64,000 bases of DNA from Moelleriella libera RCEF 2490 (GCA_001636675.1 AZGY01000001.1:2449974-2513973), one strand, 5' to 3'. Counted from the first letter of the stretch, positions 23,468 to 35,337 are shown. Program-made: numbers and translations. The notes: generated by a model from the letters alone, not told the origin.

Positions 23468-23768
23468 ACCCCTGCTGTCTGAGCGACACTTCACATCTTT
23501 ATTTGTATTTGCAAGCCACTACATGGATTGTTTGCCGCCAGCGGTCGTACCGGGAGTCTGCACACACAGCATGGTGAGCCGAATGTACTTCTCGACACTG
23601 AACGAGGCACAGACAGCCCATCACCGCTGGCTCAGACGGGCTACGGCGGCGCGCCCCCCCACGACTGCAGGCGATGCGCAGCAGGATCCGGGAGAGGGGG
23701 AGAAACACGCTCGCGATGTCGAGGGATGGCACTCAGTCTGGACAGGGACATTTCTTCTTTTTCTTTTT

Positions 23769-23824
23769 TCGAGCGCAGCGAGGACAGCCCGCCGCAGGCG
23801 ACCCCCGGTAGGGCCGCCGGAGGC
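23769..23824 (-). repeat. 56-bp GC-rich dispersed repeat, copy C (inverted)
   Basis: The reverse complement differs from copy B at one base. Together the pair forms a 413-bp inverted-repeat unit (23412-23824). Confidence 0.85.
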
Positions 23825-24704
23825 AAATTTTGTTTTCTTTTTTTGTTTGTTTTTTTCCAGATGATTGGTGAATGATTCATTATGAACATGCATGGAAACT
23901 CAGGTCAAGAACTCATCGAGTCAAATGAAAAAAAAAAAAGGCTTGGGCAGCACAAATCCCTTGGACCGAGGTTCCTTTTCGCTGCAGCACAGCACACCTC
24001 TGCTTTTTTGACACACCGAAAAGATTCCCAGGCGTGCTTATCCCCTTTTTGCCTTGCTGAACCTCCCACCCCTGAAGCCATTTTTGTCCTCAAACTCCCC
24101 ACAAGAAAAATGCTGGCATGGCAAAATGCAGCGAATAGTGGTGCCAAGATTATAGGCGGAGCGGCGATTGGCTTCGTTTATGTTATGTATGTGTGTGCAT
24201 TACTTATTCAGGGGCGAAGAAAAAGATGAGGAAAACAAAAAAATAATAAATGGAGAGAGATAATAACATGGCAGACAAGCGCTGCCTGCCATGTACAATT
24301 TCTACTCACAGTAACAAGGAGCGAACGGCACACAGAGTCGTGTGCACGCCCGGAGCTGGTTCGACCTGCGCGTGCATCTTATCTTATTACTGCATTGGGA
24401 TATGTGCGTGTCCACCTGGCCAATGAGGAGCCACTTCCCAGAAGGTAGGCCGGGCAGCTTCGATGCGGCGCGCAATCACGAGACGAACTTTGAGACGGCA
24501 AATTACTGACAGCAAGCCTCGACCGAGTGTACAGCATCTCAGACCCTGTACTTGCACGCAGCGCGCATCTTGTCACTCGAGCGCCCACTGCCAACGCCCC
24601 CCCGCTTTTGACGAAATAGCCAACCCCCCGGCGACAACCCCTGTCGTCTGCGTCTACTCTACATGGATACATCTACATCCTCATCAACTCCCCTCCACAT
24701 GCAT
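23825..24704. other. Intergenic region 3' of the aminopeptidase gene
   Basis: Contains T-runs and A-runs (23834-23856, 23927-23940) and a short hairpin, CATGGCAG...CTGCCATG (24269-24295). No gene was recognised. Confidence 0.4.
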
Positions 24705-27490
24705 CTACAAATACCCGTGAACGCCAAGCCACTCCTTCAGGACGTCGGCATCGCGCTTCTTGTACGCGGCCCGCCCGCGAATCTTGTCCTTGACCGTCTC
24801 GAGCGTCCGGTCAAAGCTCTTGGTGTCCTTGTCCCTGAAGAAGCTCTCAATGTCGTCCACCGCCGCAAAGTCGGTAAACTTCTCCAGGCTGAGACGCACA
24901 AACCGGTCCACGACAATGGGATTGCCCAACTTCGCTACACATGCGTCCCAATTGCTCTTCATATAGGCCCACTGCACGCGGCGACCCACGACATTGCCTG
25001 CGAGGCCCCCGCCGAGTACGTGCATGTCGGCCGCGTTGACGGCGTTGCTTGGCGGCGACGTGTTGAAGTTGAAGGCAATCAGCTCCTGAATCGTCTTCTC
25101 ATCCTCCGGGACAGCAAGCGCGCTCAGGCAAATCAGCTTGCCGTCGATGGATTTGGTACTGAACCACTCCTTCTTGAGAATATCCACGGCCCGGGCCGAG
25201 TCGTGCTTGACGGCCGCACGGTATACGGGGAGGCGCAGGGAGGGCGGCAAGGGGTTTTCCGTAGCATCCCGGCTCCAGACTTCAAAACGCTTCACAGCTT
25301 CCGTGGAGATCCTGCAGTTTTGTTCGTCAGTCAAACCGCCCAGTCTCTCAACAGCAGTCATCAGAGGAAAGTCCAGGTTCTTACTCTTCGTGTCCGGCTG
25401 CGACGGCCGCACCGATGATACGCTTGCGGAGCATGGTGGTCAGGTAGTCCTCACCAGGCGAGGATTCCCAGCCAACTTGCTGAGCCTTGCCCGACATGAG
25501 TTTCAGCGCAAAGTTGTTCAGGCCCTGCTTGATATCTGCGTCTTCTGCAAAAACAGATTTGGCCGACGCGATAGCGTCCAGAACCGCAGTCCAGACCAGC
25601 GTATGCGACTCTTTTCCGAACCCCTCCAAAAAGGTCAGCAGAGCAGCTGTGGTGCTGTTGCCGGCAAAGGCGAGATCAGCGGTCGAGCCAATGATGGCAA
25701 TCTTGTCTTCGGTGCTGAGCTTCCCGAGCTGGGAGCTCAGCTTGGCGAGGCGCGCTGGGGGGTAATTGACACGATAGAAACCAGTGGCACCACTATTGAG
25801 CTTGTAGAACTCGTCGTCAATGTCGCGAATCGTCTCCTGTTTCTGCTCCAGAGACGTGGCCGTGACACCGGCCTTGTGCTTCAGGCCTTCAAGGCCCAGC
25901 GGAATCCACCACGTTGTGGTATCGTCTTCGGGCTTCACATCACCTGTCGAGAGAAAGCGAGATTGCTTGATTGAAATCTGGCCTGGTTCCTCGGCTACCG
26001 TGACGACAGGATGTCCAATCTTGGAAATCCAGGGACCCATCAATGTATTGACATCTTTGCCAGAGGCCTCACTAAGAGCGTCCCACAGAGCCTTCGTCTT
26101 GGCGTTGCCATAGGCATGAGCCTTGAGGTAACGAGAGACGCCTTTGAGGAAGGTATCGACGCCAAGATGGCTGGCGAGCATGCGAATAGCCGAGCAGCCC
26201 TTGAGATAACTGATGTGGTCAAAGATTTGATTGACATCGAGAGCATCGCGAACCGGAACGTGGATCGGGTGACTGGCACGAATGCCATCGAGACGAAAGG
26301 CATTCTCCATACCTTCGTTGACGAACTGAGCCCAGACTTGCCAGTCAGGGTGCAGATGATCGACAGCATGCCAGCCGACCCAGGTGGCGAAGCCCTCATT
26401 CAACCACAGCTCATCCCACCAGTCCATGGTGACGAGATTCCCGAACCATTGATGAGCCAGTTCGTGTGCTACAACATAGGCAATGGCATTCTTGAAGCGG
26501 GTATCCGACGTCTTTTCGTCAAACAAGACCTGGGTGGTCCGGTAGGTGACGAGACCCCAGTTCTCCATGGCACCGTGTGTGAATTCGTGCACAGCGAGCA
26601 GATCTGATTTGGGGAGGGGATAGTCAATGTCAAAAATCTCGGAGAAGAAATCGATGACCTTGGGAGCATGCTCCAACGCCCACCGACCCTGTTCCTCGAG
26701 ACCGCGAGTGGTGTACACTCTGACGGGAATCTGCTTGCCGTTGTATCGGCGATCAGTAAGCTGCTCAATGTACTCGAAATCACCGACAGCCCAGGCGAGG
26801 AGGTAAGAGCTCATGACGGGGGAAGTCTCGAACGACACCAGCTGCCATCCGTCCTTTGTCGGCTTGATCTCTTTCACGGGCATGTTGCTCAGAGCAACCT
26901 GGTCCGTCGGCACCTCAATCTCCAAGTCAAAAGTGGCCTTCAGGTTGGGCTCGTCAAAGCAGGGAAAGGCCCGGCGAGCATCGCAGGCCTCGAACTGAGT
27001 GCTGAACATGTAGTGCCACTCGTCGTCGCGGGGCACAGACTTGGCCGGCGTGACGACGGGCTTATACTTGGAGCGGTAAAAGCCCGCCATCTCGTTGTTG
27101 ATGATGCCCTCAAACTGGATGGTGATTGAGGCCTTCTTGGAGACGGGCAGTTCCTGATCAAAGGTGATGTTTACACGTTGAGCACGCTCATTGTAGCTGA
27201 CGTCGGTGGACTCAAGCGTCTGAGAGGACTTGGTATGGTCCACAGCCACCTTTGCGTGGGCGACCTTGAGCTCCAAAGTGTTGAGCACTACTTCCTTGGT
27301 AGGCTTGACAATCTCGGCGTCTATGCTGGCGGGCTGTCAGCTCGACCCCGTTCAGCAAGGTGAAGCTTGTTTTGACGGCTGCATACGTTACGCTTCCACG
27401 ATAGGTCCAGGTTTTGAAGTCGAGATCTCTGAGGGACACATTGTAGTGTGTTGGCTTGATGTTGTCGGGGAGGATCTCACGGTCCGTCAT
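24705..27490 (-). CDS. APE2: M1-family zinc aminopeptidase (Ape2/Aap1-like)
   Basis: Predicted exons, 5' to 3' on the minus strand, are 27490-27387, 27325-25385 and 25311-24705 (883 aa). Introns of 61 and 73 nt have donors GTATGC and GTAAGA. The enzyme removes N-terminal residues from peptides and is probably cytosolic, since no signal peptide is seen. The N-terminus begins MTDREILPDNIKPTHYNVSL. The exopeptidase motif GAMEN is at residues 286-290. The zinc site is HELAH at 322-326 with the third ligand E345 (LNEGF), giving the HEXXH-X18-E spacing of the M1 family. The C-terminal helical domain (ERAP1_C-like) fills the last 350 residues. Length and motif order match yeast Ape2/Aap1 and puromycin-sensitive aminopeptidase. 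It lies head-to-head with the HNH gene, with 226 bp between start codons. Confidence 0.93.
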
Positions 27491-27716
27491 TTTGCCCGGA
27501 TTCCTTGCTCTCGCATGCGCTGAGCAGTTTCGTGATGAGGGTTGTGGGGGAAAAGTGAGGCTGGCGAGGTACATGAAGTAAGTACTAGAAACGGTGCTGG
27601 CTTGGTCGGGTCGGGTCACCTGTTATCCACCCCCAACCCCCCACAAGGTCGCCTCGTCATCACACTCCCACAAATCGCCCTCCTTGATTGATTCATCGTC
27701 CAAAAGTCTTCTCACC
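27491..27716. promoter_or_regulatory. Shared 226-bp region between divergent starts
   Basis: This is the only sequence between the aminopeptidase and HNH start codons, so it must hold leaders and proximal promoter elements for both. No clear TATA box is visible. It includes the first part of the 78-bp tandem repeat that continues into the HNH coding region. Confidence 0.5.
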
Positions 27717-27875
27717 ATGGCGTCTCCAAAAAATCACGACGACATCGAGCGCGAGCCTTCTCCCGACCCTTCATCGTCCAAAAGTCTTCTCACCATGGCG
27801 TCTCCAAAGAATCACGACGACATCGAGCGCGAGCCTTCTCCCGACCCTTCATCGTCCAAAAGTCTTCCCACCAGG
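27693..27875. repeat. 78-bp tandem repeat spanning the HNH-gene start codon
   Basis: The unit starts TCATCGTCCAAAAGTCTTCT and occurs at 27693, 27771 and, diverged and partial, at 27849. The first two copies are nearly identical. Because 78 = 26 codons, the repeat is in frame. It copies the start context CTCACCATGGCG, so an identical second ATG occurs at 27795. Confidence 0.92.
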
Positions 27876-29368
27876 CCGTCTACAAAGAGTTCCGACGATG
27901 CCGAGCGCAAAGTCCGACTTTTTTGGGCCCGTTCAAGCACTCAACACGAGGATCGAAATCTCTTGACAGCATTCCTGGACGACGACCCTGTGCGTCATCA
28001 GTCAGCGGGATACATCGACGAACTAGAAGCCAGGTTACATCTTGCAGGACGAATAATTTCAATGTGCAAATCATTCGATGGAATACCTACTCAACCAACT
28101 GAAGCATTTTGGGCTGGCCTTATGGTCATGCCTGTGGACATGCTCAGGGAAGAGGTCGAGCTCGCCGAGAAACGAAGAGAGCCGGACGATCTATCGGCGC
28201 CTCCTTTCTTGATCTCGCTAATCAATGCCCGAATATCTGACATGCCTGTGATCTTGAAGCTTTGTATGGATTATTCTTACTTCTCTTTCATTTGAACAAG
28301 GTCTCATTCTAATGTTTTATAGTCTTTGCAAAGCCTGGGGTAAAGGCAGAGTATACCTCTAGGTGGAAGCAATCACCACCACGAAATCTGTCACGCCCTT
28401 CTCGGAATAGAACTCAGGTAACCGCATGCAAGAATCGAGACAAAGTATGCGTGATTACAAAAGCTCCGATGGTCCAAGTATGCCATATTTTTCCGTTCGC
28501 GAACAAGAAACATGCCGAGATGTCAAAAACAATTCTAGCGTTACAACACTGGATGATACCATCACACCATATGAGGGAAGTTGTTAAGATTTTATTCGAC
28601 GAAGACAAAATCGACACACCAGAAAATATGATCACGTTGTCGCTTGATGCACATCACCTTTGGACTCGAGGCATCATTGCCTTTGAGCCATATTCTAAGC
28701 ATGAGGATCGTGTAGTGCTGAAACTACGCTGGCTAAAAACCAGAAACACCTTGACCACGACTAGTAGTGTGTCGCCATGGGGACCTGCGGACATCGGGAT
28801 GAATCCAATGGACGTCCTCTATAACTATCCCGAAAACATCAAACTCATTGACAATGAGACTCATCGCTTAATTCTCGATGGGCATGAGGTTGAAATCAAG
28901 TCGACGCCTGATGGCAAGTGTCCAAATTGGGACATTCTAATGTTCCAGTGGTATCTGTGTCGACTGTCGTCTCTCTGCGCGGCTGCGGAAGCTCTAGATG
29001 ATGAAATCGAGGACGATGATGATCATATTAAGGAACTGGTGGCCGGTATAGAGGGTTTGGACTTACCTGAAGGCAGGAGAGGTAGAACCTCTCAGCGCCG
29101 CACTCATCCACTCACTCGCCCTTCTAGGCCGTCATTCATGAGCCCGTCTATCCAGTCATCTATCGGAGAACGATCGCCTCTAAGAGAACGATCACCACTG
29201 GAACCACGATCGCCTCAGAATCAAGGTGGCTCCTCCTTCCAGCGTCCCTCGCCACAAACCAGGTCGCGAAGCCCCTCGAAATCTCCTCTCAAGACCGAGT
29301 CGCCGCAATCAGCTCCACGACGGCGAGTGGGTGGAGGGTCCAATCAGGAGAACGAAACGATTGAGTAG
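27717..29368 (+). CDS. HNH-domain protein (fungal HNH_2 type)
   Basis: Predicted exons are 27717-28263 and 28323-29368 (530 aa), with a 59-nt intron (donor GTATGG, acceptor TATAG). The N-terminus carries an in-frame 26-residue duplication (MASPKNHDDIEREPSPDP...), then a helical domain to about residue 180. The HNH-like core has CVITKAPMVQVCHIFPF (C225, H237), then ENMITLSLDAHHLW (N284, H293, H294) and GIIAFEP. That matches the order of fungal HNH_2 (PF13391-like) proteins, whose targets are mostly unknown. If active, it would be a metal-dependent nuclease. An acidic linker and a Ser/Pro/Arg-rich, probably disordered tail follow. The start at 27717 has a good CACCATGG context; the duplicated ATG at 27795 is an alternative. 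Confidence 0.8.
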
Positions 29369-31067
29369 CTTCACCGTGGGGTTTTACACACATTTGTGAG
29401 GGAGGTCAGTCTCACGGGAGCAGTTTTGGCAGGGACGAGGAGCTCGAATGGTGGTGTCTTTTTTGAGAAGCGATGATGAAACAGCCAATTGCCAATTGCA
29501 CGTCGAGGGCGTCTGCTGACGATGAAGGGAGCGGTAGATGACTCTGTGCCTGTCAAGCCGTCCTGCAGATGACCGACATGCTAAAGTCGGGACGAGGGAC
29601 CTTTGAAGCGGGGTGCTTGGACACGACGCAATTGGCAAGTGAGGGGGGGAAATGGCATCAAAAGGTGGGGGTGGCAGAGCCGAGCGAAGGTCGTCGGATC
29701 AGGGACGTTGGTACATAAAGTACTTGAGTATGTAGCTTTAAGTACTTTGTGTTCGCATTGAGCGGCAACGGCCGCAACGCTGTGCTCGTCGGCCTGGCCC
29801 ACCACTGCTGCTGCGTCTTTGTCGATGCCTGCCTTTGGCCCAGGAGCGACGCCCGGCTCCACCCTAGGGGTCGACGCAATAGCAGGGCGAGACTTTTCGA
29901 CATGGCCAACAGAACAAACAAGGAGCCGCCTGTCACACGAGGCTGAGTGTTCCAGGTACGAAGAGACTGGGCCAGGCTATTGTGCCATTTCGTTGATACC
30001 CGGCGGAAGTTGTTTGCGTGAGTCAAATGTGATGCTAAACCTCCTAGCCGGCGACGGGGGGAATCAACAGGGGAAAAACGCAGGCAGCCCCGCTGCTGGC
30101 AGGTCAGTCAGTGGTCGCGCTGCGTGGCGTTGCAGTGACAGGGAAAGCAGCGGCACATTGCTAGCGCGATGCATGTTTCCAATCCTCGTCGTCCCCAAAA
30201 GAACTTTCGAAAGACTAGATCCTTGCATCTTCTTGAGACGCTCCCGACTCATTGTTTGACCGTCGTCCTCACAATTTTGATCATGTCCTTGCATTCTGCA
30301 AATCATCTTCACTCTTATGTGACTATTCGCCCCTTGCGCCGCGTGCTGTCCTTCCCGCAGTCCCATGAATCACAACGCGCTAAATATATGCGCGAACGAA
30401 CCTTCGCCTCGAGACTGACCTTCCCGTGATGGTTGATTGGACAAGTCTGTTTGCGGAGGACATAGAGAAATGCCAACCTCCAATCAAATCCCGACCACAA
30501 ACATTATTCGGCACACCAAACATCGCCTCGAAATGTCATGGCTGATATTTCTTTCCGTATCGTCACAGTATCTGTCCTCTGTGATCAGTCATCTGTAGAC
30601 AAAAAGGCCTTCCGATTGAGAGCGCCGTCCGTGTTGCGTCACAGAATAGACAGGTTGCAAAAACGCTGCTTCTATCCCGGCATCACAGAGGTCATCGACA
30701 GTTGAGACTGAAATCAACGCTCGCGTGCCTTGTCTCGCTAGAAGGAAGGACATCAAAGCTGCATACATACATACAGTCGCTATCAAGAATCATGTACCAC
30801 GGATGAATCGTGTCAGGTGTTGCAGGATCCCAAACGCCAGATATGCCCAAACCCCAAGCCTCCCAGATAAATACCTTGTCATCGTCCACGTAATCAACCC
30901 GGAGAATCCTGCTCCTCCGGCCATATTTCACTTTCAAGCTCCACGTAACAGGGGATCGAAGCTAAGGGGGGGGGAGGGAGAAAAAAATGAGAAATCATCA
31001 ATCGTAATCGCAACTTCAAGAGGCATTCGACGCCGTCGACGCCCATCCCCACAACACGAAACCGGGC
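29369..31067. other. Intergenic region
   Basis: No supported gene. A 122-codon minus frame (29658-30026) contains a basic, Arg-rich stretch that resembles a mitochondrial presequence, but nothing protein-like follows. A G-run lies at 30965-30975. Confidence 0.4.
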
Positions 31068-34000
31068 CTAATTGTCGTCCTGCTGCACTCTTGTACTGAT
31101 AGCATCCCACCACAGTCCGTGTGCGCTCCTGTCTACGCTGCCGACTTTTTCAAGGAGGTCGGAGATGCCCCTGACGCTTTCGACAAATTCGCACAAGCCG
31201 AGACTGGCAAGTTTCTGGCCTGCCGTGTTCGCCGCCTTGACCTTTTCGCTCGCTGACCCAGGGGCAAGTCGCGCGAGGATGTTGCCCCGAATTCGTGCAA
31301 GGAGGAGACGGAGCACCGGCTCTTGAGGCTCTTTGGACTCTTGTGTCATCTCTTGGCTCGCCTTGAGGACTTTGGTGACGAGCGCGCGGAGATGGGTCTT
31401 TGTCACCGCCGGCATGGAGCGGCCGGCTTCCAGAGCCGCCATGGTCCCCTGAACGGTGGTGTCGATCGAAGGATGGTTGGCTTCCAGGACGGCCATGATC
31501 CGCTTTGCTTCCGTCTTCCACGCAGACCGCACGTCTCGCTTGAGGAGATTCTTGCACTGGAGCAGGACGGCGCCAGTCGTGATGATGCGCTGAACCGTGA
31601 TCGAGACTTCTTCGATGCGGTGCCGGTCCAGTCGCAGCATCTCAGGAATCTGATCCATCTCAATCGGCGTCGGCTGGGTGAAGACATCGACGAGCAACTG
31701 AGCATAGCAATAAGCCACACTGGGCTGCACGTTGGCATGGAGCCCTTCGGGATCTCGCTTCTGCATCTCGCTCTTGACCTTGGCTGTAGCTGAGCGCCAT
31801 GCAGCCTCGGCGCGGTTCAGACCCAAGCCACCTTCGACGTCTGCCGTGAAACATTTCGCTTCATACTGCGCAGCAGACTCCAAGAGGCCCGGCACTGCTA
31901 TCGTGAGCAGGTAGTTGATGTAGTCGCACAGCATCACATCTATGAAGCCGTTCAGAGCCTCGACTCGATCGATTAGATCACCGCCTTTTAACTTGTTCTT
32001 GACGAGATCTTTGACCTCGTCGTCTCGAACAGGTGCGCACAGTTTGGGAAGTAGCGATCCCATGGCAGGAAAGAATCTTTCATAGGAGAAGCTGCCCAAC
32101 ACAAACTGTCGCTCAGCCATTTCCGGATCGAGTATCTCGCCGATTAAATTGTACATGGGACTGTCAGGCTTGAGGAGGCGTCGCAACTTGTCTCGGATGA
32201 TCGCGGACGCGGTCTTGAAGCATCGAAAACTAAGTTCCGCGTCCTTTCCTGCCATGGCCGCCCGCATCTGCACGTATAACGGCTTCAACCGTTCGGCTTG
32301 TTGCGCAACATACTCCTGGGAGGGTATTTGATATTCTTTGTTGATGGCCAATTCGTGGACGACGATACGGTTGTCTGGTAATAGGCCATTCAAGCCCGTC
32401 TCGAGTGCAACGGGTTTGCTCTCGGCCCGTCCTATCGGTGTGGCCGGCGGCGTCAGGGGCTGCGACCCGGCCGAGACCAGGTTCGAAGCAGCCGCCGTAG
32501 CCTCGTCGTTGTCGATGGAGCCTTCAGCCACGCGCGGCTTCGTGTCACCCGTCTGTTTCTTGGATTTTCGAGCTTTGCGGGCCTCGCTCACTGCCTTGGC
32601 GATCAGCTTCTTACCCTTCTCGGCGCCCGCTAGCTTTTTGATGCGAACAACGAGCAGGAGCTGGCTCTGTTGGATACTCTCTCGGTAGGGCGTCGCAGCC
32701 GCATCATCCGTCGTGTTCCTGACAGTCTGGAATATGGCGTCCAGTTCCAAAAATTGCATCAACATCACCTCGACCAACGCGTTCGAGTCACGAGACTTCC
32801 AGGCGATGAAAGCATTGTGAAAGACGGCGTACGCTTCAGGCAGCGCGTTCCGCAACGTCGGCGGCATCGTATACCGATTGGACGCGGTCAGTCGGGCCAG
32901 GATGTTCTCGAAGCTGACAAGGAGGTCCTTGGCTTTGCCGACCAGATCCTGCAATTTCGGGTCGGCGAGGCTCGTGCTGGGCAGTATTTGTGTTGCCGAG
33001 GCCTCTTCCAGCTCCTCGGCCGCTTCGGCATCGTTTTTGTTGCTCAGAACCTGGTTCGGGTGGCCTAGGATGAGGAAAGCGCTCAGAAAGGTGCGTACCG
33101 CGGCCATCTCATCCACCGATCCCGGCTCGCCTTCCCTCAAGCCGCATATGCGCAATAGTCTCGCGGTGACGACAAGGACCTTTTCCTGCGCCAGAAGCTC
33201 AACCACCGTGTCAAAGGAAGTGTCTCTTATGCCGTCCACTGATAGGCCAAGACCGTTGAATTCCCGGATGATTCGACAGCGGATGCGGCCCCGCCACCAG
33301 CCTTGAATACGGGCCACTGCGGCATCACACGTCATGCTCGGCCTGGTCGTCTCCTCCTTGACTTGAGGAAGCAAGACATCGTGGGCCTTGCGAGTCAACA
33401 AGCTATGGCCGCGAAATCGCTTTGTGGCATTCTTGCTCCGCAGCTCTTCCCTTCTTCTCTCGGCCTCGGCCATGCGCTCCTCAATATGCGCACGCATCTT
33501 CGCATTTTCTAGTTCTCTCCTTTCTTTGGTGAGTTCGGCAACTTGCTTTGCCTTTCGAACTTCCTCAGCACATGTTGCTACAATCTCGGCCAGGTTGCGC
33601 TCCCTTGCCTGCTGAGCAGCCAGAGCGCGCTCCTCCGATACCGTCGGGCCCCGCGGAGTGGCCTTGGCCAGAGCCGCACGAAGGCGCACCTTTTCGGCGT
33701 GCGCGGCCCTGTCGGCGAGGCGAGCGCGACGGTCCTCGAGAAAGGAAGCTCGTCGCATGTGGTGCGCTACATGCTTGCTCTGCTCGTCCCCGCCGCGACC
33801 TGCCGAGGGGTGTTGCCGAGAGGAGCAACGAGAGTGCGCCGACGAGATCGAATTGCGACGCGACGAAGCAGCGGAATCTCGACGGCGAGCTTGCGATGGT
33901 CGATAGAAACGAGCGGCGACTCGCGCAGGCGGCGTGTAAACTCGGGTGTCCTGATCGACCACATCTTCATCGCACGGGGGCAAAGCGAGGTCCAGGTCTA

Positions 34001-34091
34001 GCGTCGACGTCGGATCAGAAGCAGGATCGTCGCCTTCCCCCTCTCGCGAACTGCACGGGGCATCATTGACGTCTCTGTGCGATTGCGACAT
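31068..34091 (-). CDS. Tcp11/Sok1-family protein with IQ motif
   Basis: A single-exon gene of 1007 aa from the ATG at 34091. Residues 1-110 are acidic then Ser/Arg-rich and likely disordered. Residues about 110-235 are a highly charged helical or coiled-coil region. An IQ-type calmodulin-binding motif, AVARIQGWWRGRIRCRI, lies at about 257-273. The C-terminal half holds the Tcp11 domain (PF05794-like), including SFRCFKTASAIIRDKL and ERFFPAMGSLLPKLC. Yeast Sok1 in this family suppresses loss of cAMP-dependent kinase, and mammalian TCP11 acts in sperm cAMP signalling. A role in cAMP/PKA signalling is therefore the family-based expectation. A Lys/Arg-rich insert splits the conserved half. It lies on the same strand as the phosphatase at 35338-38260. 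Confidence 0.9.
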   Translation of the reverse strand: MSQSHRDVNDAPCSSREGEGDDPASDPTSTLDLDLALPPCDEDVVDQDTRVYTPPARVAARFYRPSQARRRDSAASSRRNSISSAHSRCSSRQHPSAGRGGDEQSKHVAHHMRRASFLEDRRARLADRAAHAEKVRLRAALAKATPRGPTVSEERALAAQQARERNLAEIVATCAEEVRKAKQVAELTKERRELENAKMRAHIEERMAEAERRREELRSKNATKRFRGHSLLTRKAHDVLLPQVKEETTRPSMTCDAAVARIQGWWRGRIRCRIIREFNGLGLSVDGIRDTSFDTVVELLAQEKVLVVTARLLRICGLREGEPGSVDEMAAVRTFLSAFLILGHPNQVLSNKNDAEAAEELEEASATQILPSTSLADPKLQDLVGKAKDLLVSFENILARLTASNRYTMPPTLRNALPEAYAVFHNAFIAWKSRDSNALVEVMLMQFLELDAIFQTVRNTTDDAAATPYRESIQQSQLLLVVRIKKLAGAEKGKKLIAKAVSEARKARKSKKQTGDTKPRVAEGSIDNDEATAAASNLVSAGSQPLTPPATPIGRAESKPVALETGLNGLLPDNRIVVHELAINKEYQIPSQEYVAQQAERLKPLYVQMRAAMAGKDAELSFRCFKTASAIIRDKLRRLLKPDSPMYNLIGEILDPEMAERQFVLGSFSYERFFPAMGSLLPKLCAPVRDDEVKDLVKNKLKGGDLIDRVEALNGFIDVMLCDYINYLLTIAVPGLLESAAQYEAKCFTADVEGGLGLNRAEAAWRSATAKVKSEMQKRDPEGLHANVQPSVAYCYAQLLVDVFTQPTPIEMDQIPEMLRLDRHRIEEVSITVQRIITTGAVLLQCKNLLKRDVRSAWKTEAKRIMAVLEANHPSIDTTVQGTMAALEAGRSMPAVTKTHLRALVTKVLKASQEMTQESKEPQEPVLRLLLARIRGNILARLAPGSASEKVKAANTAGQKLASLGLCEFVESVRGISDLLEKVGSVDRSAHGLWWDAISTRVQQDDN

Positions 34092-35337
34092 CACGGTGTC
34101 GTCAATGTGTAGAGCAGCGTTCTGCGGGTACGTTGTAAACTGCAGAGCCCGAAGAGGTCAAAGGACCGAGGAATGCATGAGGTAGATAGATGACGGAGAA
34201 GACGGAAGCGAACAGCCGTTTGCGGCGCCAGCTGCGGCAACAATGACTCGCTTGAAAGGAGAAGGGGAGGGGGGATGCGTTGCTAACGCCCTGAGGCTTG
34301 GGGCGGAGGACGAAAGAATCTTTGTTCAAGGTGTATGCGGGCGCGGAAGTCGTCAAAGGGCGTGCTGATGCATGGTGCCGGTCCCAGCCTGCCTGTCACG
34401 GGCTTAGCCAGCTCGTCGAATCTCGATGCAAAATATCCGATACGGTACCATGTGCAACGTTTGGCATGCAGGTGCGGGACAGCAAAAGAAAGGTCGGCTA
34501 GGGGCCGTTGCGGGAGGCTGGACGCAAAAACATGACCAACCGTGGAGGGGCGGGGCCGCCATCGACAGGCACCACAGACGCCAATCTCAGGCGTTCGGCG
34601 TTGTCTGATTGGTGTGCGCCATCCTGGTGGCAACTGGGGGCATCCCAGGTCAGCAAAACACTCTTGCGCCTTCGTCTGCATCACCTTTCGTCTGCATCAC
34701 CATCACCATTCAGGTCGCGAATACGGCACAGGCACAGTTCAGAGTGTGGGAGCGAAGTTGAGATTCCTGCCCACACAGGGTCATTTCTAACTATCTGTCT
34801 CACCGTCGACTTGGGCCAATTTGGCCATGCGGGCAACCTGCTCGGTCTCGGCAACGAAAGCTAGTTCCTGTCTCTATCCCTGTTGCACACGTGGGGAAAT
34901 ATCCAGCCAGGTCCTTGCATCAACACCGCTTGGGTGTTCTTCTCGTCCCCCTCCCGAATTCCTGGGCGATACTGCAAGGTTTATGCGTGACACCTCTCAT
35001 GCGGTGCTTGGTAATTCCACTATGCAATGCAATGCCCAGGGGTACGAATCCTCAGCCGAAACCGAATTCCGAAAACGCCGCCCTTGGGACCTCGACCCCC
35101 TAATTATTCGTCGTGATATGAACTGCTCGATGCTACTTGTTCCCAGATGCAGTGCTTGGAGGACCGTAGGCCGGAGTAGAGAAGAAGGAAAGAAAAACAA
35201 AAGAAGGACGCGTGGGCATGCCTGTATTTGAGAGTGCGCCGACTTGGTATATCTAAGTGTGAGCATCATTCGTCCATTGCCGCATGGGCCGTGTCTGTTC
35301 ATGGCATTCGAGTGATGGACTCTGAACTCATTTCAAC
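34092..35337. other. Upstream region of the Tcp11 gene / 3' flank of the phosphatase gene
   Basis: Both flanking genes are on the minus strand. No further gene is supported. A CTGCATCACCTTTCGT direct repeat lies near 34676-34702. Confidence 0.4.

Noticed and set aside
24269..24295. Hairpin CATGGCAG...CTGCCATG
   Set aside because: Only eight paired bases with no accompanying terminator-like or RNA-gene context.
10085..24704. Possible secondary-metabolite cluster (acyltransferase plus rhodopsin-domain protein, a type also found in the satratoxin cluster)
   Set aside because: The two genes are 6 kb apart with no backbone synthase, P450, transporter or cluster regulator between or beside them.
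29658..30026. Minus frame with presequence-like Arg-rich start
   Set aside because: Nothing protein-like follows the presequence-like part and no splice continuation was found.
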